18,431 nt of DNA from Marinospirillum sp. (GCA_007119985.1 SKOQ01000136.1:1-18431); one strand, 5' to 3'; shown: positions 1-7,497, counted from the first letter of the stretch. Notes: generated by a model not told the origin, from the sequence alone. Translations and numbers: made by a program.

Positions 1-43
1 CCAACCTTGGCAAGGTTGTGCTCTACCACTGAGCTATTCCCGC
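1..43 (-). tRNA. tRNA-Gly (GCC), partial
   Basis: Read on the minus strand this begins GCGGGAATAGCTCAGTGG, the typical bacterial tRNA-Gly acceptor and D-arm, and continues into an anticodon arm whose loop carries GCC (complement of bases 9-11). The 5' end is at base 43. The variable loop, T-arm and acceptor 3' strand lie beyond the window edge, so the gene is cut by the window rather than broken. It follows tRNA-Glu with a one-base spacer and is almost certainly on the same primary transcript. Confidence 0.93.
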
Positions 44-44
44 T

Positions 45-120
45 TGGCGTCCCATAGGGGGTTCGAACCCCTGTTACCGCCGTGAAAGGGCGGTGTCCTA
101 GACCACTAGACGAATGGGAC
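45..120 (-). tRNA. tRNA-Glu (TTC)
   Basis: Complete 76-nt tRNA on the minus strand with an encoded CCA end. The 5' acceptor strand GTCCCAT pairs with ATGGGAC, the discriminator base is G, and CCA ends at base 45. The anticodon loop is CTTTCAC, so the anticodon is TTC (complement of 84-86), reading GAA/GAG glutamate codons. The T-arm stem AGGGG/CCCCT encloses the usual TTCGAAC loop. It is the first gene of a transcript that continues into tRNA-Gly. Confidence 0.97.
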
Positions 121-148
121 ATAACTTGCTCTGTTCAAGATGGCGCGT

Positions 149-177
149 ATCTTAAAGATGCTTTCTCTTTGTGTCAA
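149..177 (-). promoter_or_regulatory. Sigma-70 promoter of the tRNA-Glu/Gly operon
   Basis: On the minus strand there is a perfect -35 hexamer TTGACA (complement of 172-177), a 17-bp spacer, and a -10 hexamer TAAGAT (complement of 149-154, four of six consensus bases). It is followed by a GC-rich discriminator (ACGCGCC) typical of stringently controlled stable-RNA promoters. The predicted start lies near base 142, about 20 bases before the mature tRNA-Glu 5' end. Control by ppGpp/DksA is inferred from the discriminator only. Confidence 0.8.
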
Positions 178-245
178 CTCTGTTTTGCATTTTTTTTACG
201 AAGCCCGCAAAACACGCCTGATCGACTAAAATATGAAGCACATGA

Positions 246-275
246 TTGTCATCCAGCTAAGCTTTGTAAGATACT
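246..275 (+). promoter_or_regulatory. Possible sigma-70 promoter for the 331-1095 gene
   Basis: TTGTCA at 246-251 (five of six matches to TTGACA) is separated by 18 bp from GATACT at 270-275 (four of six matches to TATAAT). It lies upstream of the first plus-strand gene. A 13-bp palindrome, TAGATC-T-GATCTA at 291-303, lies between it and the start codon and could be an operator. Both calls are pattern matches only. Confidence 0.3.
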
Positions 276-330
276 TAGGCGCTGGAGTTTTAGATCTGAT
301 CTAGCAAAGATAAGCTTGCGGGAGCACAGG

Positions 331-1095
331 ATGGTCATCATTTTAGTCCTCGGTGGGGTGTTTGCTTTCGCCCTACTGTTGGTATTGGTTGTATTTGCTC
401 GACAGCAAAACGAGAAGAAAAGAATTGAAGAGTTACGTCGTATTCGCGTTCTTGGTGATCGTGCTCGGCAAATCCAACTGCTCTTAGAAGAGTTGCCACC
501 AACCTATATCACCCAGGATTTCAGAATCTTTCTGGCGACCCAGTGGATTGAGCTGCTGCATGAGATACAAAACTCAAGCGGCCAGGATGCCAAGCTGAGC
601 GCAGAACTCGAGACAGCGCAGAATAAGCTGAATAGCATGCGCAGCAGTAATCAGCCTCAGCATAAGCCAGTGACCGATATTCAGCTGGCCAATGCCGTTC
701 GTCGCAATCTCAAGCTGCTCAACAAGCTAATTGTAGCGATGTACCAAGACCGAAAAATCTCACACCGTATTGCACAAATTTATCTCAATGAGATCAAACA
801 GGCCTTTACACAAACGATGGTAGAAGTTTTTCAATCTGGAGCGCGCAAGGCCGAACTCGAAGGCAATCTGCGTCTCGCTGTTGTTCACCATAAACGCATT
901 ATGAGCGAACTGAACCGCAACAACCCAAATGGCATTAACAACCAAATGCTGCTTGAATCTCGCCAAATGATCCAAAAACTCGAAGAACAGATCGCACTTT
1001 CAGCCGAAGCGGGTAACAACCAGCTTGCTGATAGCGTTTCTGAAATGATTGATGAAGCTGATAGCTGGAAGAAAAAGCAGGTTTATGACGACTGA
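331..1095 (+). CDS. Membrane-anchored coiled-coil protein of unknown function
   Basis: I do not recognise this 254-aa protein. The frame is open further upstream into tRNA-Glu, but the ATG at 331 is preceded by GGGAG/AGG at 320-330 and immediately starts a hydrophobic segment, so 331 is preferred. Residues 2-25 form one N-terminal membrane anchor (VIILVLGGVFAFALLLVLVV), followed by a basic, charged juxtamembrane stretch (RQQNEKKRIEELRRIR). The rest is mainly predicted helix rich in Q, E, K, L and R, with likely coiled coil around residues 85-110 and 200-235. By the positive-inside rule the long C-terminal part should be cytoplasmic. There are no cysteines or catalytic motifs. It lies upstream of ylqF with a 114-bp gap that a small ORF bridges. 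Its role is not predicted. Confidence 0.8.
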   Translation: MVIILVLGGVFAFALLLVLVVFARQQNEKKRIEELRRIRVLGDRARQIQLLLEELPPTYITQDFRIFLATQWIELLHEIQNSSGQDAKLSAELETAQNKLNSMRSSNQPQHKPVTDIQLANAVRRNLKLLNKLIVAMYQDRKISHRIAQIYLNEIKQAFTQTMVEVFQSGARKAELEGNLRLAVVHHKRIMSELNRNNPNGINNQMLLESRQMIQKLEEQIALSAEAGNNQLADSVSEMIDEADSWKKKQVYDD

Positions 1096-1213
1096 CAGCT
1101 TAATGGCTTTGTCACCATGCTCCTTCTCCACTCCAGCATCAAGCCGACATCCAGCACACGCTGATGTTATTTTGCATGCCCCTCTCGCCTCAAGCACAAG
1201 CAGATTTTTATGA
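1085..1213 (+). CDS. Possible 42-codon linking ORF upstream of ylqF
   Basis: An ATG at 1085 inside the end of the preceding gene opens a 42-aa frame (MTTDSLMALSPCSFS...), rich in S, A, P and H. It runs through the whole intergenic gap and stops at TGA 1211-1213, overlapping the ylqF start codon as ATGA. The upstream overlap is 11 nt. A weak AGG at 1079-1081 lies only three bases before the ATG. The ylqF start itself has no clear ribosome-binding site, so translational coupling through this ORF would make sense. It may equally be a chance open frame, since the gap is short. Confidence 0.25.
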   Translation: MTTDSLMALSPCSFSTPASSRHPAHADVILHAPLASSTSRFL

Positions 1214-2118
1214 CTATTAATTGGTATCCGGGCCATATGCACAAGGCCCGTAAAGAAATCAAAAAAGCCCTACCCGAGATTGATCTGGTCATTGAACTGG
1301 TCGATGCACGCCTCCCCTTTTCAAGCGCCAACCCAGTGTTAGGGCAGCTGATCGAACACAAACCTCGACTTAAGCTTCTTTCTAAGAGCGATTTGGCTGA
1401 CCCGCAGTTGACCCAAGCTTGGGTCGAACATTTTGAACAGGACAGCCAGATGCGCGCCCTGCCTATTGTCACCACCGACAAGAAAACCCTCCAACCCATC
1501 GCGCGCCTCTGCGCACAGCTCACTAGTCATATCCGTGAAAGTCGCTCTGTCAAAGCGCTGGTGATGGGCATTCCCAATGTGGGCAAATCCACGCTGATCA
1601 ATTCTTTAGCCGGGAAAAAAATCGCCAAAACAGGGAACGAGCCTGCCGTCACACGGCGCCAACAAAAGATTCAGGTGGGTGATCGTTTACAGATTATTGA
1701 TACACCCGGCGTTTTATGGCCAAGAATCGAATGGCCAGATTCTGCATATCGTCTAGCCACCTCCGGAGCGATTCGTGATACAGCAATGGATTACGAAGAA
1801 GTCGGCTTCTGGGCTGCACAGGATTTATTGCAGCGCTACCCAGAGCGCATCATCCAGCGCTATAAGCTAAAAGAGCAGCCAGAAACGCCGGCCGCTTTAC
1901 TGAAATTAATTGCCGAAAAACGGGGTGGACTCAGGGCTGGCGGCGAAATCGATTACCACCGCGCCTGTGAAGTCCTGCTGCATGATCTACGTGGTGGTCA
2001 ACTGGGACTCATCACCTTAGAAGCACCTGAAGATATCCCTACAGAAGAAATGTTGCTGGCCTTGCGTGAAGCCACTGACTTAGGGCAAGATGCGCCTGAA
2101 TTTAAAGAGGAATCCTAG
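1210..2118 (+). CDS. ylqF: Ribosome biogenesis GTPase YlqF/RbgA
   Basis: A 302-aa circularly permuted GTPase of the YlqF/YawG family; RbgA in Bacillus acts in late 50S subunit assembly. The N-terminus carries WYPGHMHKAR with His9, matching the histidine implicated in RbgA GTP hydrolysis. Motif order is permuted: G4-like SKSD at 58-61, then G1/P-loop GIPNVGKST at 120-128, a candidate G2 threonine around 148, and G3 DTPG at 164-167. A C-terminal helical RNA-binding domain follows from about residue 190. The G4 motif is SKSD rather than the usual NKxD. The start at 1210 aligns with the conserved family N-terminus but lacks a good Shine-Dalgarno. A diguanylate cyclase gene begins five bases downstream, suggesting co-transcription. 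Enterobacteria lack this gene; many other gammaproteobacteria have it. Confidence 0.93.
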   Translation: MTINWYPGHMHKARKEIKKALPEIDLVIELVDARLPFSSANPVLGQLIEHKPRLKLLSKSDLADPQLTQAWVEHFEQDSQMRALPIVTTDKKTLQPIARLCAQLTSHIRESRSVKALVMGIPNVGKSTLINSLAGKKIAKTGNEPAVTRRQQKIQVGDRLQIIDTPGVLWPRIEWPDSAYRLATSGAIRDTAMDYEEVGFWAAQDLLQRYPERIIQRYKLKEQPETPAALLKLIAEKRGGLRAGGEIDYHRACEVLLHDLRGGQLGLITLEAPEDIPTEEMLLALREATDLGQDAPEFKEES

Positions 2119-2123
2119 CCATC

Positions 2124-3296
2124 ATGCCCCACACTGAGCGTCGGCGCTTTTCTTTAGGCCTCAAACTGCGTAACCCCTGGCATCCACGCTGGCTGCCAGC
2201 TTCTTTACGCGATACGCTCAGTAATCGTCATCATTCCCATGATTTTAATTGTGCGCGCAGTGAATACCTGCGCAGCCGCCTCGTCTTTGTGGCCAGTGCC
2301 TTTTTTTTGCTGGTGCCTCTGTGGTTTTTGGTCGATCTTTTACTGCTCCCTCGAGGCTACACACTAGAGCTGCTGATCGGGCGTAGCCTACTCATGCTCA
2401 GCCTTGCCTTGGTGCTCTACCGCCTAATCAAGAGCCGCCAGAATCTCAATCGTGTGCGCAATCTGCTTGCAGCAACGCTTTTACTGCCACTGATTTTTTA
2501 TGCCGCGCTCGCTTGGGCCATCGGGCCAAGTCTTGGTTCCTTGGCCGGCTATAACTTTATCCCACTGCTGCTGGTGGCTTTTATCAGCGTCTTTCCGCTA
2601 ACTTTAATCGAAGGCTTTGGAATTGGCTTTGCAGTCTGCCTGTTAGAAGCTTTTGTGCTCTATCACCTTGGTCAGCTTGGCTCGATTGCCGGCTTGCAGG
2701 AGATCTGGCTTCTGGGCACCGTGCTGTGCATTTCCTTATGGGCCAATCACTCCCAAGTTAGCGCGCTGATGCGCCTTTATCGTCAAGCGAGCATGGATAG
2801 CCTGACAGGGCTTCTTAATCGCGGTGTTCTTTTAGAGCAGCTGGATCACTTGCAAGCGCAGCGCCAAGAGGCACTTGAAGAAGGGCGCACGGCAACCCCT
2901 GTCTGCTTGCTAATGTTTGATCTGGATCGCTTTAAAAAAATCAACGACACCTACGGCCATTCCATTGGTGATCATGTTCTGCAAGAGTTTGCCGCGATCC
3001 TGCGCAGTGAAGTGCGCAAATCGGATTTAGTCGCCCGCTATGGCGGCGAAGAGTTTATGGCCGTCCTGCCTGGCGCGAACAAAGAGGCCGCCACTCAGAT
3101 TGCCGAACGGATTTTAAAAGGCTGCAGTCATGCCGATATTCACGCCCATGACGGCCAGACGGTGCACTTTACGACCAGTATTGGCATCACCCAGTTGCGT
3201 GATCAAGAATCCCTCGATTCAGCCCTGCAAAGAGTGGATCAGCGCCTGTATGCTGCCAAGCATCAGGGCCGTAATTGCTTTATAGATGCCGATTAG
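2124..3296 (+). CDS. Membrane diguanylate cyclase (GGDEF domain)
   Basis: A 390-aa inner-membrane enzyme predicted to make cyclic di-GMP from two GTP. Residues about 50-205 hold six hydrophobic segments (near 52-75, 81-102, 111-134, 143-162, 164-182 and 193-208) with no recognised ligand-binding fold; they could be a membrane sensor. The GGDEF domain starts near MDSLTGLLNR (224-233). It has FDLDRFKKIND (265-275) with metal-ligand Asp266, and the signature RYGGEEF with GGEEF at 307-311, so the active site looks intact. R298-K-S-D301 lies five residues before GGEEF, the exact place of an RxxD product-inhibition site, so feedback inhibition by c-di-GMP is likely. No EAL domain is present. It lies between ylqF (5-base gap) and alaA (20-base gap), probably in one transcript. 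Confidence 0.93.
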   Translation: MPHTERRRFSLGLKLRNPWHPRWLPASLRDTLSNRHHSHDFNCARSEYLRSRLVFVASAFFLLVPLWFLVDLLLLPRGYTLELLIGRSLLMLSLALVLYRLIKSRQNLNRVRNLLAATLLLPLIFYAALAWAIGPSLGSLAGYNFIPLLLVAFISVFPLTLIEGFGIGFAVCLLEAFVLYHLGQLGSIAGLQEIWLLGTVLCISLWANHSQVSALMRLYRQASMDSLTGLLNRGVLLEQLDHLQAQRQEALEEGRTATPVCLLMFDLDRFKKINDTYGHSIGDHVLQEFAAILRSEVRKSDLVARYGGEEFMAVLPGANKEAATQIAERILKGCSHADIHAHDGQTVHFTTSIGITQLRDQESLDSALQRVDQRLYAAKHQGRNCFIDAD

Positions 3297-3316
3297 CCTT
3301 CTTTTAGGATCTTGTT

Positions 3317-4531
3317 ATGAATCCCTTGCGTAAATCCAATAAGTTAAACCATGTTTGTTATGATATTCGCGGCCCGGTATTACAAGAAGCCAAGCGCCTC
3401 GAAGAAGAAGGCCATCGTGTTCTGAAGCTGAATATCGGTAACCCCGCGCCTTTTGGTTTTGAAGCACCAGATGAAATTCTTCAAGACGTCATGCGCAACC
3501 TCCATCAAGCACAGGGTTATAGCGACTCCAAGGGGCTATTTTCTGCGCGCAAGGCGGTGATGCAAGAGTGTCAGCGTAAGGGCATTGCCAATGTGGCGAT
3601 TGAAGACATCTACCTTGGCAACGGTGTCAGCGAGCTGATCGTCATGGCGCTGCAGGCCCTGTTGAATGATCAAGATGAAATTCTGATTCCCGCACCAGAC
3701 TATCCTCTGTGGACAGCCGCCGCCCGCTTGGCTGGTGGCAATGCTGTCCATTATATCTGCGATGAGCAAAGCGACTGGTTTCCTGATATCGAAGATATCA
3801 AGAAGAAGATCACCAAGCGCACGCGCGGTATCGTGATCATCAACCCCAATAATCCCACTGGGGCGGTCTACTCCACCGAACTGCTACAACAGATTATTGA
3901 TCTGGCGCGTGAACATCAGCTGGTCGTTTTCGCTGATGAAATCTACGACAAGATTCTCTATGACGAAGCCCAGCACACCTCGATTGCCAGCCTCGCGGAT
4001 GACCTGGTCTTTTGCACCTTTAACGGTCTGTCAAAAAGCTACCGTGTCGCTGGCTTTCGCTCTGGCTGGCTGATTGTCTCTGGTGCCAAGCATCTGGCCA
4101 AGGACTATCACGAAGGGTTGAATATGCTGGCCTCGATGCGCCTGTGTGCCAATGTCCCAGCACAATATGCGATTCAGACGGCGCTCGGCGGCTATCAAAG
4201 TATTCAGGACTATATCCTACCCGGCGGCCGCTTACTGGCCCAGCGCGATAAAGCCTATGAGCTGATTACACAGATTCCTGGCGTGACCTGCACCAAACCC
4301 CAGGGCGCGCTGTATATGTTCCCGCGTCTTGATCCGAAGGTCTTTAATATCCAGAACGATGAGCTGTTTGCATTGGATCTGCTGCGCCAGGAAAAACTTC
4401 TGCTCGTTCAAGGTACTGCCTTTAACTGGGTGCAGCCGGATCACTTCCGCCTCGTAACCTTGCCGCGCGTTGATGATTTGGAAGATGCGATTGGCCGTTT
4501 GGAGCGTTTTTTATCACGCTATCGTCAATAA
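3317..4531 (+). CDS. alaA: Alanine aminotransferase AlaA (PLP-dependent)
   Basis: A 404-aa fold-type I aminotransferase very like E. coli AlaA (YfbQ), the main glutamate-pyruvate aminotransferase making alanine. The N-terminus KSNKLNHVCYDIRGPVLQEA and LKLNIGNPAPFGFEAPDEIL closely follow that protein. Active-site features are NPNNPTG (176-182), DEIY (207-210), the Schiff-base lysine K240 in NGLSKSYR, and a substrate-carboxylate arginine in FRSGW (R248). Length matches the family (about 405). AGGA at 3306-3309 serves as a ribosome-binding site. It is cytoplasmic and cofactor-dependent. It shares a tight plus-strand run with ylqF and the GGDEF gene, and htpX follows after 158 bp with its own likely promoter. 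The alaA-htpX neighbourhood also occurs in pseudomonads as far as I recall. Confidence 0.94.
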   Translation: MNPLRKSNKLNHVCYDIRGPVLQEAKRLEEEGHRVLKLNIGNPAPFGFEAPDEILQDVMRNLHQAQGYSDSKGLFSARKAVMQECQRKGIANVAIEDIYLGNGVSELIVMALQALLNDQDEILIPAPDYPLWTAAARLAGGNAVHYICDEQSDWFPDIEDIKKKITKRTRGIVIINPNNPTGAVYSTELLQQIIDLAREHQLVVFADEIYDKILYDEAQHTSIASLADDLVFCTFNGLSKSYRVAGFRSGWLIVSGAKHLAKDYHEGLNMLASMRLCANVPAQYAIQTALGGYQSIQDYILPGGRLLAQRDKAYELITQIPGVTCTKPQGALYMFPRLDPKVFNIQNDELFALDLLRQEKLLLVQGTAFNWVQPDHFRLVTLPRVDDLEDAIGRLERFLSRYRQ

Positions 4532-4621
4532 CATTCATGAGAGCGATGCACAGTATTTGGGGCAGCTTGGCCTGCCTCAGATCCACCGAGCCCTTCTCTG
4601 CTCTTTTAGCACATCAAAGAC

Positions 4622-4650
4622 CTTGAAACCTTTTAACTTTGCCCTAATCT
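4622..4650 (+). promoter_or_regulatory. Sigma-32 (heat-shock)-type promoter of htpX
   Basis: CTTGAAA at 4622-4628, a 13-bp spacer, then CCCTAATCT at 4642-4650. This resembles the RpoH consensus CTTGAAA-N13/14-CCCCATnT, with a perfect -35 and about six of eight -10 positions. It ends 39 bases before the htpX start, a sensible distance. htpX is a known heat-shock gene in E. coli, which supports the call. Inferred by pattern only. Confidence 0.6.
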
Positions 4651-4689
4651 AAGCCCCAGAATCACTAAAAAATGAGGAGTAACACACCT

Positions 4690-5583
4690 ATGATGCGTAT
4701 TGGGCTCTTTTTGCTCACCAACTTGGCGATTATTGTGATCGCCAGTATTACCCTGAACCTATTGGGCGTGGGCAGCTATCTTGATGCCAGCGGTGGGTTA
4801 AATCTTACCAGCCTGCTGATCTTCTGCTTTGTGTTTGGTATGGTCGGCTCGGGCGTGTCCTTGCTCTTGTCAAAATGGATGGCCAAAAGAAGCACAGGCA
4901 CACAGGTCATTACTCAGCCACGTAATCAGCAAGAGCAGTGGCTGATGCAAACTGTTGCCGAGCTGTCGCAAAAGGCGGGTATTAAAATGCCCGAAGTCGG
5001 TATTTTTCCTTCACACCAATCCAATGCCTTTGCGACCGGCTGGAACCGCAATGACGCACTGGTTGCTGTGTCCACGGGCCTGATGGAGCGTATGCGCCCT
5101 GAAGAAGTCCGCGCTGTCTTGGCTCATGAGATCGGCCACGTTGCCAATGGCGATATGGTCACCTTGGCGCTGGTGCAAGGGGTGGTCAATACCTTCGTCA
5201 TGTTCTTTGCACGCATTATCGGTCATACAGTGGATCGCGTTGTCTTCAAAAATGAGCAAGGCCATGGTATCGCCTTCTTTGTGACCACGATTATTGCTGA
5301 GATCATTCTCGGTATTCTGGCCTCGGCGATTGTCATGTGGTTCAGCCGCTTCCGTGAATATCGTGCCGATGCCGCTGGCGCGCATCTGGCCGGTGCTGGC
5401 GCGATGATCAATGCCCTGGAGCGTTTAAAAGCCGAACAGAACCTGCCTAATGAAATGCCTGACAGCCTGACTGCCTTTGGCATCAATAAAGGCCAGGCAC
5501 AGAGCATGATCCAAAAGCTCTTTTCAAGCCATCCACCACTGGATGATCGCATTGCCGCTCTGCGTCAGCGCGCTTATCAGTAA
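4690..5583 (+). CDS. htpX: Heat-shock membrane zinc protease HtpX
   Basis: A 297-aa inner-membrane metalloprotease (M48B), thought to degrade damaged membrane proteins together with FtsH. The frame is open to an ATG at 4672, but that ATG overlaps the strong ribosome-binding site GAGGAG (4674-4679). Family proteins begin MMRI, so the start is 4690. Counting from there, two N-terminal membrane segments lie near 4-26 and 40-62. The zinc site is HEIGH (146-150), with third ligand Glu223 in FREYRAD. Further hydrophobic segments lie near 157-178 and 194-218. Length agrees with E. coli HtpX (293). A sigma-32-like promoter sits upstream and a strong terminator 45 bases downstream, so it is probably a single-gene heat-induced unit with possible read-through from alaA. 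Confidence 0.95.
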   Translation: MMRIGLFLLTNLAIIVIASITLNLLGVGSYLDASGGLNLTSLLIFCFVFGMVGSGVSLLLSKWMAKRSTGTQVITQPRNQQEQWLMQTVAELSQKAGIKMPEVGIFPSHQSNAFATGWNRNDALVAVSTGLMERMRPEEVRAVLAHEIGHVANGDMVTLALVQGVVNTFVMFFARIIGHTVDRVVFKNEQGHGIAFFVTTIIAEIILGILASAIVMWFSRFREYRADAAGAHLAGAGAMINALERLKAEQNLPNEMPDSLTAFGINKGQAQSMIQKLFSSHPPLDDRIAALRQRAYQ

Positions 5584-5627
5584 CAGCTGAGCAATAAAAG
5601 CAGCAATGACTATTGAGTTTCAAACAT

Positions 5628-5650
5628 GGCCACCTTCGAGTGGCCTTTTT
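5628..5650 (+). terminator. Rho-independent terminator of htpX
   Basis: Perfect inverted repeat GGCCAC (5628-5633) and GTGGCC (5640-5645) around a six-base loop, followed directly by TTTTT (5646-5650). It lies 45 bases after the htpX stop codon on the same strand. Confidence 0.85.
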
Positions 5651-5790
5651 ACTACCTTCTGTTCAGCCTCCCTCTAAGCCTAAAGGCTAAATCTAAAACC
5701 TGACTGCGACTGTTAAGATGCTCTGACTTGATACATCTTGATAGGTCACGCTGACCCATCCCGTGTTCACTCAAACACCTAGGGTTTCCT

Positions 5791-7497
5791 ATGCTTAAAA
5801 TAAAAACAATTGGCGGCCGTCTGCTGGTCATCCCTCTGCTGGCGCTGCTCGGTTTTGCCATTATGGCCGGTGTTGCCCTGACAACGCTCAATCAGATCCT
5901 GCATGAAGACCGTGAAACACGCATTGTCGCCATTGTCGATCTAGCGGAAGGTCTGCTGCGCCATTATCAGCAGCAGGCCCGCAGTGGGCAGATGACCCAG
6001 GAAGAAGCTCAGCTCGCCGCCCAGCAAGCGCTTCAGGGGTTGCGCTATCAAGAAGTGGAATACATCTGGATCAATGATCTGACTCGCCCGATTCCGCGTA
6101 TGATTATGCACCCGACCGTACCGCGCTTGAATGGCCAGATTTTGGATAACCCTAATTATCACTATGCGACCCGTATTCGTAGCGTGGATGGCCGTGTGGA
6201 TCAACGCTTAGATAACGAGAATATCTTTGTCGCCTTCACCCAAACGGTGACCCAGCTGAATGGGCGTGGCTTTGTCGAGTATCAATGGCCCAAACCACTC
6301 GCTGGCGGCGGTGTCACCGAAGACCGCTACCTTAAGCTCTCCTATGTTGTCCATGACCCTGAGTGGGATTGGGTCATCGGCACGGGGATCTATGTCGATG
6401 ATATCAGTAGTATTTTTACCAGCCTGGCTTGGCGGATCGGTTTATTGGCGCTGGTTTTAGTGCTGATTACCGTCGGCTTTTCAATCCTCACCCGTAACTG
6501 GGTCCTCAAGCAGCTGGGAGGTGAAGTCGCCGCCACACGCGAGCTGGTTGAAAAGGTGGCCGAAGGTGATTTCACCTGCATTCAAGGCTTATCTCGTGCT
6601 CATCCAAAGAGCATTATGGGCGCCGTGATGAAAATGACTGAGCAGCTCTCAGGTATGCTGAAGGAGATGCGCCAGATTTCGACTCAGGTGACTGAGGCCT
6701 CAGACCAGCTGATGCAGGTTGCTGAGCAGGGCTACACTACGCAAGATCAACAGACACGTGAGACGGATCAAGTGGCCACGGCGATCAACGAGATGAGCCA
6801 TACCATTCTCGAAGTCTCCGCCAGTGCTCGCACAGCTTCTTCGGCGGCTAATTCAGCAGATCAAGCGGTTTCAAGTGGCTATGACAGTGTACATCAAGCC
6901 TCAAAAGCCATTCATCAGCTGGTCACGCAGGTCCAGGAGTCCACTCAGGTGATTCATCGTTTAAGTGACGATACACAACAGATTGGCACTGTACTGGATG
7001 TGATTCGTGCGGTGGCAGAGCAAACCAATCTGCTGGCGCTGAATGCTGCGATTGAAGCCGCCAGAGCAGGTGAAGCTGGCCGTGGCTTTGCCGTGGTCGC
7101 GGATGAGGTGCGCGCACTGGCCAGCCGCACGCAAGAAAGCACAGAAGAGATCAGCCGTATTACTCAGCTTTTGCAAGAGGGTGCGCAGCTGGCAGTGAAA
7201 ACCATGGATCATAGCCTCAGCGAAACTGATGCCACGGTTCAAGCCGCACAGGATGCAGAGACCTCCTTGCGTAGTATTGCCGAAGCCGCTGAGCATATTC
7301 GCGATATGAACCATCAGATTGCCGCTGCCGCCGAGCAGCAGTCTCAGGTGGCAGAAGAGATTAACGGCAATATCGTCAATCTTGTTCATCTGTGCGAAGA
7401 AAGCTCTGCCGCCACCAGCCAGACTCGCAGTGCCAGCCAGAATCTGGCCAGCCTTGCTGAGCAGCTCGATCATCGTATTGCGCGCTTTAAGGTTTAA
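5791..7497 (+). CDS. Methyl-accepting chemotaxis protein with single Cache sensor
   Basis: A 568-aa transmembrane chemoreceptor. Membrane segments lie at about 11-33 and 213-235. The periplasmic part between them (about 35-205) matches the sCache_2 pattern: an N-terminal long helix, then YIWINDLTRPIPRMIMHP and later EWDWVIGTGIYVDDI. Such domains often bind small carboxylates, but the ligand is unknown here. A HAMP region follows (about 236-290, LGGEVAATRELVEKVAEGD), then a coiled-coil signalling domain with the conserved hairpin tip EQTNLLALNAAIEAARAGEA (410-429) that contacts CheA and CheW. The C-terminus is ARFKV, with no CheR-binding pentapeptide. AGGG at 5781-5784 is six bases before the ATG. 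No che genes are nearby. Its stop overlaps that of convergent pdxB. Confidence 0.95.
   Translation: MLKIKTIGGRLLVIPLLALLGFAIMAGVALTTLNQILHEDRETRIVAIVDLAEGLLRHYQQQARSGQMTQEEAQLAAQQALQGLRYQEVEYIWINDLTRPIPRMIMHPTVPRLNGQILDNPNYHYATRIRSVDGRVDQRLDNENIFVAFTQTVTQLNGRGFVEYQWPKPLAGGGVTEDRYLKLSYVVHDPEWDWVIGTGIYVDDISSIFTSLAWRIGLLALVLVLITVGFSILTRNWVLKQLGGEVAATRELVEKVAEGDFTCIQGLSRAHPKSIMGAVMKMTEQLSGMLKEMRQISTQVTEASDQLMQVAEQGYTTQDQQTRETDQVATAINEMSHTILEVSASARTASSAANSADQAVSSGYDSVHQASKAIHQLVTQVQESTQVIHRLSDDTQQIGTVLDVIRAVAEQTNLLALNAAIEAARAGEAGRGFAVVADEVRALASRTQESTEEISRITQLLQEGAQLAVKTMDHSLSETDATVQAAQDAETSLRSIAEAAEHIRDMNHQIAAAAEQQSQVAEEINGNIVNLVHLCEESSAATSQTRSASQNLASLAEQLDHRIARFKV

Noticed and set aside
82..330. 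Upstream extension of the first plus-strand gene into the tRNA region
   Set aside because: The extension overlaps tRNA-Glu on the other strand and its promoter; the ATG at 331 has a ribosome-binding site and begins the membrane anchor.
4557..4576. Inverted repeat GGGGCAG/CTGCCTC after alaA considered as a terminator
   Set aside because: It has a short stem with a wobble and no following T run.
4470..4652. A 60-codon plus-strand ORF overlapping the end of alaA and the htpX promoter
   Set aside because: No ribosome-binding site and no recognisable protein; its second half covers the sigma-32-like promoter.
7494..7497. Overlapping stop codons of the chemoreceptor and pdxB (and likewise at 18227-18230) as a possible frameshift or assembly error
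   Set aside because: Both proteins end at family-typical lengths; four-base tail-to-tail overlaps are common in compact genomes.
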